From the NCBI RefSeq assembly GCF_018129405.1, contig NZ_JAFCLP010000012.1, positions 160,421 to 224,420 of the forward strand: a stretch of 64,000 bases of DNA. Direction: 5' to 3'. Source of the stretch: Bradyrhizobium iriomotense. Its GTDB lineage: Bacteria; Pseudomonadota; Alphaproteobacteria; Rhizobiales; Xanthobacteraceae. The notes under the pieces are model-generated. The model was not told the origin of the DNA. It made no database searches and saw only the letters and a list, made by a program, of their open reading frames with translations. Position numbers and translations under genes: made by a program. Below, piece after piece: positions 54,239 through 64,000 of the stretch; positions within the stretch are counted from its first letter, which is position 1; each line of letters starts with the position of its first letter.

Positions 54239-54946
54239 CTACTCCCCATTCCACCCGCAGGCGCGGAGCTTCTCGTGCATATGCGGCGGGGCGGGCGCCA
54301 CCACGCGGACCGGCTCCTTGTTCCGGGAGATCGGCACCACGATCTCGCGGGAATGCAGATGCAGGCGCGGCTCGCCGAAGCGCGGGCCGTTGCCGTAAAT
54401 GTTATCGCCGAAGATCGGCCATCCGCTCTCGGCCGAATGCACCCGCAATTGATGGGTCCGCCCGGTCACCGGTTCCATGGCAAGCCAGGTGAAACCGTCG
54501 CCCCGGCCCATCACTTTCCAGTTGGTGATCGCCTTCTGCCCCTCGGGGTCGGGCTTCTGCCACCAGCCGCGTTCGGCATTGAGCCGGCCGAGCGGCATGT
54601 CGATCGTGCCCTCATCTTCGGCAGGGCCGCCCTCGACCACGGTCCAGTAAGTTTTGCCGATCTTGCCGTGCTTGAACAGCAGGCCCAGTGATGCGGTCGC
54701 CTTGCGATGGCGCCCGAGCACGAGACAACCGGAAGTGTCCTTGTCCAGCCGGTGGGCCAGCACCGGCGGCCGCGGCAGGCCGAATCGGAGCGCGTCGAAG
54801 GAATCCTCCAGATTGGCGCCGCCCTTGGGGCCGCGATGCACCGGCAGGCCGGCCGGCTTGTCGATGATCAGCATCAGCCCGTCGCGATGGAGCACGCGGG
54901 CCTGGATCTCGTCGGCGGTCAATTCGGGAACATCGAGCAATTGCAA
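54239..54946 (-). CDS. RluA-family pseudouridine synthase
   Basis: 235 residues, TTG start at 54946, the first possible start after an in-frame stop at 54956. The catalytic Asp68 is in VLAHRLDKDTSGCLVLGR. LIIDKPAGLPVHRGPK comes before it, and the RNA-binding end has EPVTGRTHQLRVHSAESGWPIFGDN. No S4 domain, which fits the RluA/RluC-like short type acting on rRNA or tRNA. The exact target base is not determinable. Confidence 0.9.
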   Translation of the reverse strand: MQLLDVPELTADEIQARVLHRDGLMLIIDKPAGLPVHRGPKGGANLEDSFDALRFGLPRPPVLAHRLDKDTSGCLVLGRHRKATASLGLLFKHGKIGKTYWTVVEGGPAEDEGTIDMPLGRLNAERGWWQKPDPEGQKAITNWKVMGRGDGFTWLAMEPVTGRTHQLRVHSAESGWPIFGDNIYGNGPRFGEPRLHLHSREIVVPISRNKEPVRVVAPAPPHMHEKLRACGWNGE

Positions 54947-54997
54947 GGCTTTCGGTCAAGGCTTTCGTTTGCGAGCCGGAACGGCTAACACGCCACC

Positions 54998-55945
54998 ATG
55001 AACGATACCACCTCCGAAACCCCCAAGCTGAGCTGGTGGCGCCGTCTGTCCAACGGGCTGAAGCGCACCTCGTCCTCGCTCGGGACCGCGGTCGCCGACC
55101 TCGTCACCAAGCGCAAGCTCGACCGCGCCATGCTCGACGACATCGAGGATGTGCTCTTGCGCGCCGACCTCGGTACCTCCGTCGCAGTGCGGATCGCGGA
55201 TGCCGTCGGCGCGGGGCGCTACGACAAGGCGATCTCAGCGGACGAGGTCAAGGACGTCGTCGCGACCGAGGTCGAGAAGGTGCTGTCGCCGGTGGCAAAG
55301 CCCCTCGAGATCGATGCGGCCAGGAAGCCGTTCGTCATTCTCGTGGTCGGCGTCAACGGCTCCGGCAAGACCACGACCATCGGAAAACTCTCGCAGAAAT
55401 TCGCCTCCGAAGGCCGCAAGGTGATGCTGGCCGCCGGCGACACGTTTCGCGCAGCCGCGATCGAACAGCTCAAGGTCTGGGGCGAGCGGACGAAGACGCC
55501 GGTCATCGCCGGCGCGCAAGGCTCGGATTCGGCCAGCCTTGCCTTCAATGCGCTCACCGCGGCGAAGGAGCAGAACATCGACGTGCTCCTGATCGACACC
55601 GCCGGCCGGCTGCAGAACAAGGCCGAGCTGATGAACGAGCTCGAGAAGGTCGTGCGCGTGATCCGCAAGGTGGATGACACTGCGCCGCATGCGGTGCTGC
55701 TTGTGCTCGACGCCACCGTGGGCCAGAACGCGCTGTCGCAGGTCGAGGCCTTCCATCGCACCGCCGGGGTCACCGGCCTCGTGATGACCAAGCTCGACGG
55801 CACCGCCCGCGGCGGCATCCTGGTGGCGCTCGCGGAGAAGTTTAAACTGCCGGTGCATTTCATCGGCGTCGGCGAAGGCGTCGACGATCTCGCGCCGTTC
55901 ACCGCGCGCGATTTCGCCCGCGCCATCGCCGGAATCGAGTCATAG
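54998..55945 (+). CDS. ftsY: Signal recognition particle receptor FtsY
   Basis: 315 residues. It is the SRP receptor GTPase: short N-terminal Lys/Trp-rich A region ([17 protein letters not shown]), N domain, then G domain with P-loop [15 protein letters not shown] (near 119-133), [15 protein letters not shown] and [10 protein letters not shown]. It lacks the long acidic A domain of E. coli FtsY. FtsY docks Ffh (encoded at 45301) at the membrane for co-translational insertion. Confidence 0.97.
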   Translation: MNDTTSETPKLSWWRRLSNGLKRTSSSLGTAVADLVTKRKLDRAMLDDIEDVLLRADLGTSVAVRIADAVGAGRYDKAISADEVKDVVATEVEKVLSPVAKPLEIDAARKPFVILVVGVNGSGKTTTIGKLSQKFASEGRKVMLAAGDTFRAAAIEQLKVWGERTKTPVIAGAQGSDSASLAFNALTAAKEQNIDVLLIDTAGRLQNKAELMNELEKVVRVIRKVDDTAPHAVLLVLDATVGQNALSQVEAFHRTAGVTGLVMTKLDGTARGGILVALAEKFKLPVHFIGVGEGVDDLAPFTARDFARAIAGIES

Positions 55946-55954
55946 GTTTCTTTC

Positions 55955-56073
55955 GTCATCCCCCGCGCAGGCGGGGGATCCAGTATTCCGAGGCGCCTGT
56001 GGCTTACAACGAGCGGCGCGGCGTACTGGATGCCCCGCCCCAGTGCGCAATTGCGCACAAGGCGGGGCATGAC
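55955..56073. repeat. Family C palindromic repeat, copy C3
   Basis: Outer arms GTCATCCCCCGCGCAGGCGG and AAGGCGGGGCATGAC, inner ATCCAGTATTCCGAGGCGCC and GGCGTACTGGATGCCCC, with TGCGCAATTGCGCA. It ends 18 bases before the septation protein ATG. Confidence 0.9.
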
Positions 56074-56091
56074 AGCAACAAAGGTCAGGTA

Positions 56092-56694
56092 ATGGACAAG
56101 ACCCAGCCGCATCCGCTGTTCAAGCTTGCGACCGAACTCGGTCCGCTGCTCGTGTTCTTCTTCGTCAATGCGAAGTTCAATTTGTTCGCCGCGACCGGCG
56201 CATTCATGGTCGCGATCGTCGCGGCGATGGCCGCCTCCTACGTGGTGACGCGCCACATCCCGATCATGGCGATCGTGACCGGCGTGATCGTGCTGGTGTT
56301 CGGCACGCTGACCCTGGTGCTGCACGACGAGACCTTCATCAAGGTCAAGCCGACCATCATCTACGGCCTGTTCGCCGCGATCCTCGGCGGCGGGCTATTG
56401 TTCGGCCGCTCCTTCATCGCCGTGATGTTCGACCAGATGTTCAACCTGACGCCGCAGGGCTGGCGCATCCTCACGCTGCGCTGGGCGCTGTTCTTCGCCG
56501 GCATGGCGGTGCTGAACGAGATCGTCTGGCGCACCCAGAGCACGGATTTCTGGGTGAACTTCAAGGTATTCGGCGTCACCCCGATCACCATGATCTTCGC
56601 CATCGCCCAGATGCCGCTGACCAAGCGCTACGGGATCGAGCCGGCGTCGCTGGAAGCGAGCGAGGCTGACGCGGGGGATGTGAGGAAGGGCTGA
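56092..56694 (+). CDS. ispZ: Septation protein A (YciB/IspZ family)
   Basis: 200 residues with five hydrophobic helices. The start [26 protein letters not shown] is the family signature, followed by [19 protein letters not shown] and [26 protein letters not shown]. YciB is an inner-membrane protein tied to cell division and envelope synthesis. Its in-frame extension to 55999 is repeat C3, so I start at 56092 (AGGTA four bases upstream). It follows ftsY on the same strand. Confidence 0.92.
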   Translation: MDKTQPHPLFKLATELGPLLVFFFVNAKFNLFAATGAFMVAIVAAMAASYVVTRHIPIMAIVTGVIVLVFGTLTLVLHDETFIKVKPTIIYGLFAAILGGGLLFGRSFIAVMFDQMFNLTPQGWRILTLRWALFFAGMAVLNEIVWRTQSTDFWVNFKVFGVTPITMIFAIAQMPLTKRYGIEPASLEASEADAGDVRKG

Positions 56695-56695
56695 C

Positions 56696-56776
56696 GTCGT
56701 TCCGGGGCGGCTCGCAGAGCCGAACCCGGAACCTCGAGATTCCGGGTTCGATGCTGTCGCATCGCCCCGGAATGAC
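56696..56776. repeat. Family A palindromic repeat, copy A8
   Basis: Outer arms CGTCGTTCCGGGGCGGC and CGCCCCGGAATGAC, inner CCCGGAACCTCGAGATTCCG. It lies between two convergent genes and ends six bases from the ccmG stop. Confidence 0.9.
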
Positions 56777-56781
56777 AGTGG

Positions 56782-57366
56782 TTACTTCAGCGCTTTCTCC
56801 ATCTGCGGTAACAGCACCTTCTGCAGATTGTCCGGCGTGATCGGGCCGACCAGCTTGTAGACGATGGTGCCCTCGCGTCCGACGACGAACGTCTCCGGCA
56901 CGCCGTAGACGCCCCATTCGATCGAGGCGCGGCCGTTGGCGTCGACGCCGACCCGGCTGAACGGGTTGCCGTAGCGCCCGAGGAAGCGGCGCGCGTTGTC
57001 GGCTGCGTCCTTGTAGTTGATGCCGACGAGCTGGAAGCGCTTGTCTTTTGCCAGTTCGGTCAGGAGCGGCGCTTCGTCATGACAAGGCACGCACCAGGAC
57101 GCCCAGACATTGACGAGGCTGACCTTGCCCTTGAACGCGGCGGGATCGAGCCCCGGCACCTGCGTGCCGTTGTCCTGCAATCCCTCCAGCTGCGACAGCA
57201 CGGTCTGCGGTGCCGGCCGGCCGATCAGCGCCGAAGGAATGCGCGAGGGATCGCCGCTGCCGAGCCGGAACCAGAACAGCAGCGCCAGCCCAATGAAGGC
57301 GATCAGCGGCAGCAGCACCAGGAAGGTGCGGCGCTGCGGCGGGACGGAGGTCGATGGATTGCTCAT
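56782..57366 (-). CDS. ccmG: Cytochrome c maturation thiol:disulfide oxidoreductase CcmG/DsbE
   Basis: 194 residues. An N-terminal membrane anchor ([19 protein letters not shown], about 14-32) is followed by a periplasmic thioredoxin fold. The active site is Cys-Val-Pro-Cys in [18 protein letters not shown], and [16 protein letters not shown] gives the cis-Pro loop. It reduces apocytochrome c or CcmH so that haem can be attached. Its ATG overlaps the ccmD stop by four bases. Last gene of ccmABCDG. Confidence 0.95.
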   Translation of the reverse strand: MSNPSTSVPPQRRTFLVLLPLIAFIGLALLFWFRLGSGDPSRIPSALIGRPAPQTVLSQLEGLQDNGTQVPGLDPAAFKGKVSLVNVWASWCVPCHDEAPLLTELAKDKRFQLVGINYKDAADNARRFLGRYGNPFSRVGVDANGRASIEWGVYGVPETFVVGREGTIVYKLVGPITPDNLQKVLLPQMEKALK

Positions 57367-57542
57367 GACGCGTCCATCGCGCTGCGGCCCGAGCGGCGGG
57401 TGACGCCGCTACGGTCGAGCTCGCGCAGGCGCCGGGTCTGGTTGCGATAGTCGAGCACGATCCAGCCGATCAGGATCACGATCACCAGCGCCGCAGCGGC
57501 ATAGGACGTCACGATGAAGGATGCGTAGGGACCGAGCGACAT
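57363..57542 (-). CDS. ccmD: Haem exporter protein CcmD
   Basis: 59 residues, so short that gene callers can miss it. [20 protein letters not shown] begins it, then one membrane helix [20 protein letters not shown] with the family's conserved Tyr (LDYRNQ) and a basic tail. CcmD holds CcmE and CcmABC together and releases haem-CcmE. It starts two bases after ccmC's stop and overlaps ccmG by four. Confidence 0.92.
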   Translation of the reverse strand: MSLGPYASFIVTSYAAAALVIVILIGWIVLDYRNQTRRLRELDRSGVTRRSGRSAMDAS

Positions 57543-57544
57543 GA

Positions 57545-58330
57545 TCACGCCGCCCCTGTTGACGCGTTTTCCTGACGCGAACCGGTGCCCACTTCGCTCG
57601 AAAACGCGACGCGGCTCGCCTGCATCATCTGCAGCGAGCGGACGCGGCGGCGCAGGATCTCGTTGCGCATCGCCGCCAGATGCAGCGTGACGAACAGCAG
57701 CGTGAAGGCGATCGCCATCAGCAGCAGCGGGATCAGAAAGGATTTGTCGAGCGTCGAGCCGCCCATGCGCATCACGGACGCTGGCTGGTGCAGCGTGTTC
57801 CACCAGTCGACCGAGAACTTGATGATCGGAAGATTGATCGCGCCGACCAGCGTCAGCACCGCCGCGGCGCGCGCCGCGCGCGAGGGATCGTCGACCGCGC
57901 GCCACAGCGCCATCAGGCCGAGATACATCAGGAACAGGATCAGCACCGAAGTCAGCCGCGCGTCCCATTCCCAATAGGTGCCCCACATCGGCCGGCCCCA
58001 CAGCGAGCCCGTCAGCAGCGCGAGGAAAGTGAAGCTGGCGCCGATCGGAGCTGCCGCTTTCGCGGCGACGTCGGCGAGCGGATGCCGCCACACCAGCGTG
58101 CCCAGCGAGGCGATGCTCATCACGCCCCAGACGAACATCGACAGCCAAGCATTGGGCACGTGGATGAACATGATCTTGACGGTCGCGCCCTGCTGGTAGT
58201 CGTCGGGCGCAAGAGCGGATTGATAGAGGCCGATGGCGAGCAGGATGACGGTCGCACCCGCAAGCCATGGCAACACCCGCGCTGTCAGCGCGAGGAACCG
58301 CGTGGGGTTGGCGAGGTCGATCAGCGACAT
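57545..58330 (-). CDS. ccmC: Haem exporter protein CcmC
   Basis: 261 residues with six membrane helices. The Trp-rich haem motif is [25 protein letters not shown], and two periplasmic His are in [16 protein letters not shown] and [10 protein letters not shown]. It loads haem on CcmE during cytochrome c maturation. It follows ccmB with a 90-base gap, longer than the other junctions of the operon. Confidence 0.96.
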   Translation of the reverse strand: MSLIDLANPTRFLALTARVLPWLAGATVILLAIGLYQSALAPDDYQQGATVKIMFIHVPNAWLSMFVWGVMSIASLGTLVWRHPLADVAAKAAAPIGASFTFLALLTGSLWGRPMWGTYWEWDARLTSVLILFLMYLGLMALWRAVDDPSRAARAAAVLTLVGAINLPIIKFSVDWWNTLHQPASVMRMGGSTLDKSFLIPLLLMAIAFTLLFVTLHLAAMRNEILRRRVRSLQMMQASRVAFSSEVGTGSRQENASTGAA

Positions 58331-58420
58331 GGTATCCTGATAATCACCGGGGGCTGCTCACGCAATCAGCATAAAAGCGGGCAGCGAAAGTTGATCGGGG
58401 TCAAGGCAGCCGAGCCCATT

Positions 58421-59089
58421 TCAGTCCAGTCCATGCCGCAGGCTCGCCGCGGCTGCAAAGGGCCCGACCACGAGGCTGACCAGCGACAGCGCGCACAGGA
58501 TCGAGAACGGCGCCCCGAACGTCATGGGACCAACGATCGCGGCCTGCGAGGCCGCAACGCCGAAGATCAGCACGGGAATCGACAGCGGCAGCACCAGCAC
58601 GGCCATCAACAGTCCGCCGCGATGCAGCGTCACTGCCAGCCCCGCGCCGATCATGCCGGTAAACGTCAGCGCCGGCGTGCCCGCCAGGAGCGTCAGGGCC
58701 ACCGCGCCGGTTGCGACCATGTCGAGGTTCAGCAACAGGCCCAGCACGGGGGTTGCGACAATCAGCGGCAGGCCGGCGGCCAGCCAATGCGCCAGCGCCT
58801 TGGCGGCGCAGGCCAGTTCCAGCGGCGTCCGGCTCATGGTGATCAGGTCGAGCGAGCCGTCTTCGTGGTCGGCCATAAACAACCGGTCGAGGGTGAGCAG
58901 GCTCGCCAGCAGCGCGCCGAGCCACAGGATCGCCGGTCCCAGCCGCGACAGCAGCGCCAGGTCCGGCCCGACCGCGAACGGCATCAGCACCACCACGGTC
59001 AGGAAGAACAGCACCCCGATCAGCGCCCCGCCGCCGACGCGGAGCGCGATCCTGATGTCCCGGCGGATCAGGGCGGACAGGGCGGTCAT
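58421..59089 (-). CDS. ccmB: Haem exporter protein CcmB
   Basis: 222 residues with six membrane helices. MTALSALIRRDIRIALRVGG begins it and LFMADHEDGSLDLITMSRTP is the conserved cytoplasmic loop of the family. It is the membrane partner of CcmA, and the two form an ABC unit that releases haem from CcmE. It follows ccmA after 85 bases. Confidence 0.95.
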   Translation of the reverse strand: MTALSALIRRDIRIALRVGGGALIGVLFFLTVVVLMPFAVGPDLALLSRLGPAILWLGALLASLLTLDRLFMADHEDGSLDLITMSRTPLELACAAKALAHWLAAGLPLIVATPVLGLLLNLDMVATGAVALTLLAGTPALTFTGMIGAGLAVTLHRGGLLMAVLVLPLSIPVLIFGVAASQAAIVGPMTFGAPFSILCALSLVSLVVGPFAAAASLRHGLD

Positions 59090-59174
59090 CGGGCGGCCCT
59101 TGCGGCGGACGAGAGGGGGGAGGGAACGGAGAGGCCGGCAATCGGCCGCTTGGAAAGCTGAGGGTCAGCTCGTT

Positions 59175-59777
59175 TCACGTCGCACCCCCGATCCTAAGCT
59201 CCCGCGATTCGATCCCCAGCGGCGCGTGGGTCGCCGCGATGATCAGGCCGCCGCGGGCGAGGTGCTCGCGCATCAGGCCGCCGAACATGTCCTGGCCGGC
59301 CACGTCCAGGGCCGTGGTCGGCTCGTCCAGCAGCCAGATCCGGCGCCGGACGGTCAGCAGCCGGGCCAGCGAGAGCCGGCGGCGCTGGCCGGCGGACAGG
59401 AAGGCCGCGGGCAGATGGGCGGCATGGTCGAGGCCGACGGCCGTGAGGCTAGCGGCGGCGTCAAAACGCTCGCCGCCGAGAAAATCGGCCCAGAATGCCA
59501 GGTTTTCCTCAACGCTCAGCGCCGGCTTCAGGGCGTCGCGATGGCCGAGATAGTGGCATTGCTCGGGCAGCGTCATTTCGGCGTCGCCCCCGTCCAGTAC
59601 GATCGTGCCGCCGGCCGGAATGAGCAGGCCTGCGATCAGCCGCAGCAGCGAGGTCTTGCCCGATCCGTTGCGACCCATCACCGCCACCGCCTCGCCGGAG
59701 ACGGCCGCGAAATCGAGCCCGGCGAACACCTCACGGCCGCCGCGCACGCAGGCGACCCCGCGTCCGGACAGCTGCAT
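59175..59777 (-). CDS. ccmA: Haem exporter ATPase CcmA
   Basis: 200 residues from the ATG at 59777, the family's usual length; an in-frame start at 59801 would add eight. Walker A is [16 protein letters not shown], the signature is [16 protein letters not shown], and Walker B is [11 protein letters not shown]. It powers CcmB. The operon is ccmA-B-C-D-G and diverges from acnA across a 241-base region. Confidence 0.95.
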   Translation of the reverse strand: MQLSGRGVACVRGGREVFAGLDFAAVSGEAVAVMGRNGSGKTSLLRLIAGLLIPAGGTIVLDGGDAEMTLPEQCHYLGHRDALKPALSVEENLAFWADFLGGERFDAAASLTAVGLDHAAHLPAAFLSAGQRRRLSLARLLTVRRRIWLLDEPTTALDVAGQDMFGGLMREHLARGGLIIAATHAPLGIESRELRIGGAT

Positions 59778-60018
59778 CTTGCCTTGGTCCAATCCGCTCA
59801 AAGCCAGGCCTCAGGAAATCTTGGGGTAGCGCATGGGAATTTTTGGCTCGGCAATTGCTGCAGCACGATTGTGGCTGTGGCGGCGCGGTTAGAAAGCTTC
59901 TATAAGCCCGGAACTACTTGATGCAGCAACTCAACCTGCCCCTGCAAGCGACCCAGCCTGCTACGCTGACGGTGTTAAAATACCCTGCCGGGTATAACTA
60001 ACAATTGGGATTTCCTAC
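59778..60018 (+). promoter_or_regulatory. Divergent promoter region acnA / ccmA with two palindromes
   Basis: No gene seen. Two palindromes stand here. TAGAA-AGC-TTCTA at 59890-59902 resembles the inverted repeat bound by the iron regulator Irr in rhizobia. ATACCC-TGCC-GGGTAT at 59980-59995 ends 23 bases before the acnA ATG. The second could be an operator or a hairpin at the 5' end of the message. Confidence 0.55.
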
Positions 60019-62739
<2,721 letters not shown>

Positions 62740-62789
62740 GCGCGAATTTGTGAACGGTGGCTCACCGCTACGTGAGTAGAAGGTTAAAC

Positions 62790-62817
62790 GAAGGCGGCCT
62801 ATCACAAGGCCGCCTTC
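62790..62817 (+). terminator. Hairpin after acnA
   Basis: Perfect ten-base arms GAAGGCGGCC / GGCCGCCTTC with an eight-base loop, 51 bases beyond the stop. The T-run is weak. Confidence 0.65.
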
Positions 62818-62972
62818 GCGCGTTTGCGGCATGCTTTGGATGGGCCCATCCGGCGGAAAATCGGCTTGGCACGGTTTCCTGGATGGTTGAGCAGGTCGCG
62901 CCCCGTAAGACTGCGGTGACCATCAATCGGTAAGATTCCCCCTCCCACGAGCTTTGGTGTGCGGCGTTCGAC

Positions 62973-63749
62973 ATGACAACAATGACGGCTTCTCATCTGA
63001 TTTCACGTTGGTCCGGTGCCCTCTGGACGGGAGCACTCGGCATCTGTGCAATCGTCGCCGTCATCCGTCCCGCCCACGCCGATCCCCGCGCCGTTGTCGA
63101 ATTGTTTACCTCGCAGGGCTGCTCGTCCTGCCCGCCCGCCGACAAGATCATCGGCGATCTCTCCAGCGACCCGTCGATCATCGCGCTGAGCATGCCGATC
63201 GATTATTGGGACTATCTTGGGTGGAAGGACACGCTGGCGGATTCGCGTTTCTCTGCACGGCAGCGTGCCTATTCACGCATGCGGGGTGACCGCGAGGTCT
63301 ACACACCGCAGGTCGTGGTGAATGGCTCCACGCATGTCATCGGCAGCGATCGCGCCGGCATCGAAAGCGCGATCGGCAAGACCGACAAGGGCACCGGCGT
63401 GATGAGCGTGCCGGTGACGATGTCGCTCTCCGGCAAGCAGATCAACGTCTCGGTCGCCGCGAGCAAGGAGCCGGCGGTCTCGCACGGCGAGGTCTGGATC
63501 TGCTCGATCGCCAAGTCGGTGCCGATCGCGATCGCCAAGGGCGAAAATCGCGGACAGCAGATCACCTATCACAACGTGGTACGCAACCTGCTCAAGGTCG
63601 GCGACTGGACCGGCCGTCCGGAAAGCTGGACCGTGCCGATCGAGAACCTCACGCGCGACGGCGTCGACGGCGCGGTGGTCTACGTCCAGGACGGCAGCCG
63701 CGAGAAGCCGGGCCCGATGCTCGGCGCGGCGTACACGTCGCTGCACTGA
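62973..63749 (+). CDS. DUF1223-family secreted thioredoxin-like protein
   Basis: 258 residues. Signal peptide about 1-36 ends RPAHADP. The mature protein begins AVVELFTSQGCSSCPPADKI, with a Cys-Ser-Ser-Cys motif of the DUF1223 family, followed by IALSMPIDYWDYLGWKDTLADSRF and YTPQVVVNGSTHVIGSDR. The CxxC suggests a redox or metal role in the periplasm; none is established. A GTG or ATG start upstream is not needed. It follows acnA by 233 bases. Confidence 0.88.
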   Translation: MTTMTASHLISRWSGALWTGALGICAIVAVIRPAHADPRAVVELFTSQGCSSCPPADKIIGDLSSDPSIIALSMPIDYWDYLGWKDTLADSRFSARQRAYSRMRGDREVYTPQVVVNGSTHVIGSDRAGIESAIGKTDKGTGVMSVPVTMSLSGKQINVSVAASKEPAVSHGEVWICSIAKSVPIAIAKGENRGQQITYHNVVRNLLKVGDWTGRPESWTVPIENLTRDGVDGAVVYVQDGSREKPGPMLGAAYTSLH

Positions 63750-63796
63750 AGCACACGCTCCGCATTCTTCCTGATACGCGATCTGGCTCTATCTCC

Positions 63797-63928
63797 TCAT
63801 GGTGAGGAGCGCGCCCCTTGCGCGCGTGGCGGACGATGCTGCGCATCGCCGCGAGAACCATGCAGGCCCCGCTGATGCAGCTTGGGCCTCGATCCTTCGA
63901 GACGCCGCGCGAAGAGCGCGGGTCCTCA
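63797..63928. repeat. Probable family F dispersed repeat
   Basis: CCTCATGGTGAGGAGCGCGC and a later GATCCTTCGAGACGCCGCGC then GAAGAGCGCGGGTCCTCA form a loose palindrome. The wording is typical of a very common rhizobial intergenic repeat, but only one copy is in this window. Confidence 0.55.
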
Positions 63929-64000
63929 GAGCGTGAGAATGATTCGCTTTTGCCGGGCGAGTTTCACCATGATGGGCGGGAAGGCGGCGAGCGTGAGCGA
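63926..64000 (-). CDS. Possible C-terminal end of a gene leaving the window
   Basis: On the minus strand 24 codons from the window edge, ending LARQKRIILTL and a TGA at 63926-63928, would be a plausible protein end. Too short to identify; chance reading in GC-rich DNA is possible. Confidence 0.3.
   Translation of the reverse strand, partial: SLTLAAFPPIMVKLARQKRIILTL

Overview
This 64 kb window is a high-GC, gene-dense stretch of ordinary chromosome from an alphaproteobacterium, almost certainly Bradyrhizobium or a very close relative. The grounds are the gene content and order (ccmABCDG divergent from acnA; ffh-rpsP-rimM-trmD-rplS upstream of leuC and leuD; sdhCDAB), the protein sequences (a Rhodopseudomonas/Bradyrhizobium-type MatB, IalB, DUF6455, DUF2336, DUF1223), and many dispersed palindromic intergenic repeats of the kind that fill rhizobial genomes. 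I see no rRNA, tRNA, CRISPR array, insertion sequence, integrase or phage gene.

Layout. 0-6 kb: the end of a dienoyl-CoA-reductase-like SDR, an IalB-family protein, rlmN, a small membrane protein, a PAP2 phosphatase and argG. 6-14.4 kb (minus strand): an OmpA-domain envelope protein with a very long Pro/Ala linker, a small Pro-rich frame, a VOC protein, an FkbM methyltransferase, a BclA/YddA-like ABC exporter and a hybrid histidine kinase. 14.5-18.1 kb: sdhCDAB. 18.5-27 kb: a LysR regulator, a TauE/SafE carrier, matB divergent from an SDR, a fasciclin protein, a cytochrome b plus sulfite-oxidase-like pair and an MFS carrier. 27.3-34.5 kb: leuB, a hexapeptide acetyltransferase, two secreted or anchored unknowns, asd, a beta-carbonic anhydrase, a CitE-like lyase and a Crp/Fnr regulator. 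34.5-37 kb: a small accessory patch with one intact DUF6455 gene, two decayed copies of it and two secreted unknowns. 37-42.6 kb: a glycosyltransferase, leuD, a zincin, four small proteins and leuC. 42.9-46.8 kb: ffh-rpsP-rimM-trmD-rplS. 47-56.7 kb: an MBL hydrolase, secreted proteins, dapF-mtaB, a DUF2336 protein, an RluA-type enzyme, ftsY and septation protein A. 56.8-59.8 kb: the cytochrome c maturation operon ccmABCDG. 60-64 kb: acnA, a DUF1223 protein and a possible gene end.

Functionally this is housekeeping: leucine (leuB, leuC, leuD), lysine/threonine (asd, dapF) and arginine (argG) synthesis, the TCA cycle and respiration (sdh, acnA, ccm), signal-recognition-particle targeting (ffh, ftsY) and RNA/ribosome maturation (rlmN, rimM, trmD, mtaB).

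The least explained content is intergenic. At least six families of long imperfect palindromes (75-200 bp) occur in more than 20 copies. One splits the sdh operon, one supplies the C-terminus and stop codon of RimM, and two lie directly before start codons, where they lengthen open frames artificially. I found no convincing new multi-gene system. The points most worth following are the repeat network, the BclA-like exporter beside an FkbM methyltransferase, the decaying DUF6455 copies and the palindromes ahead of acnA.
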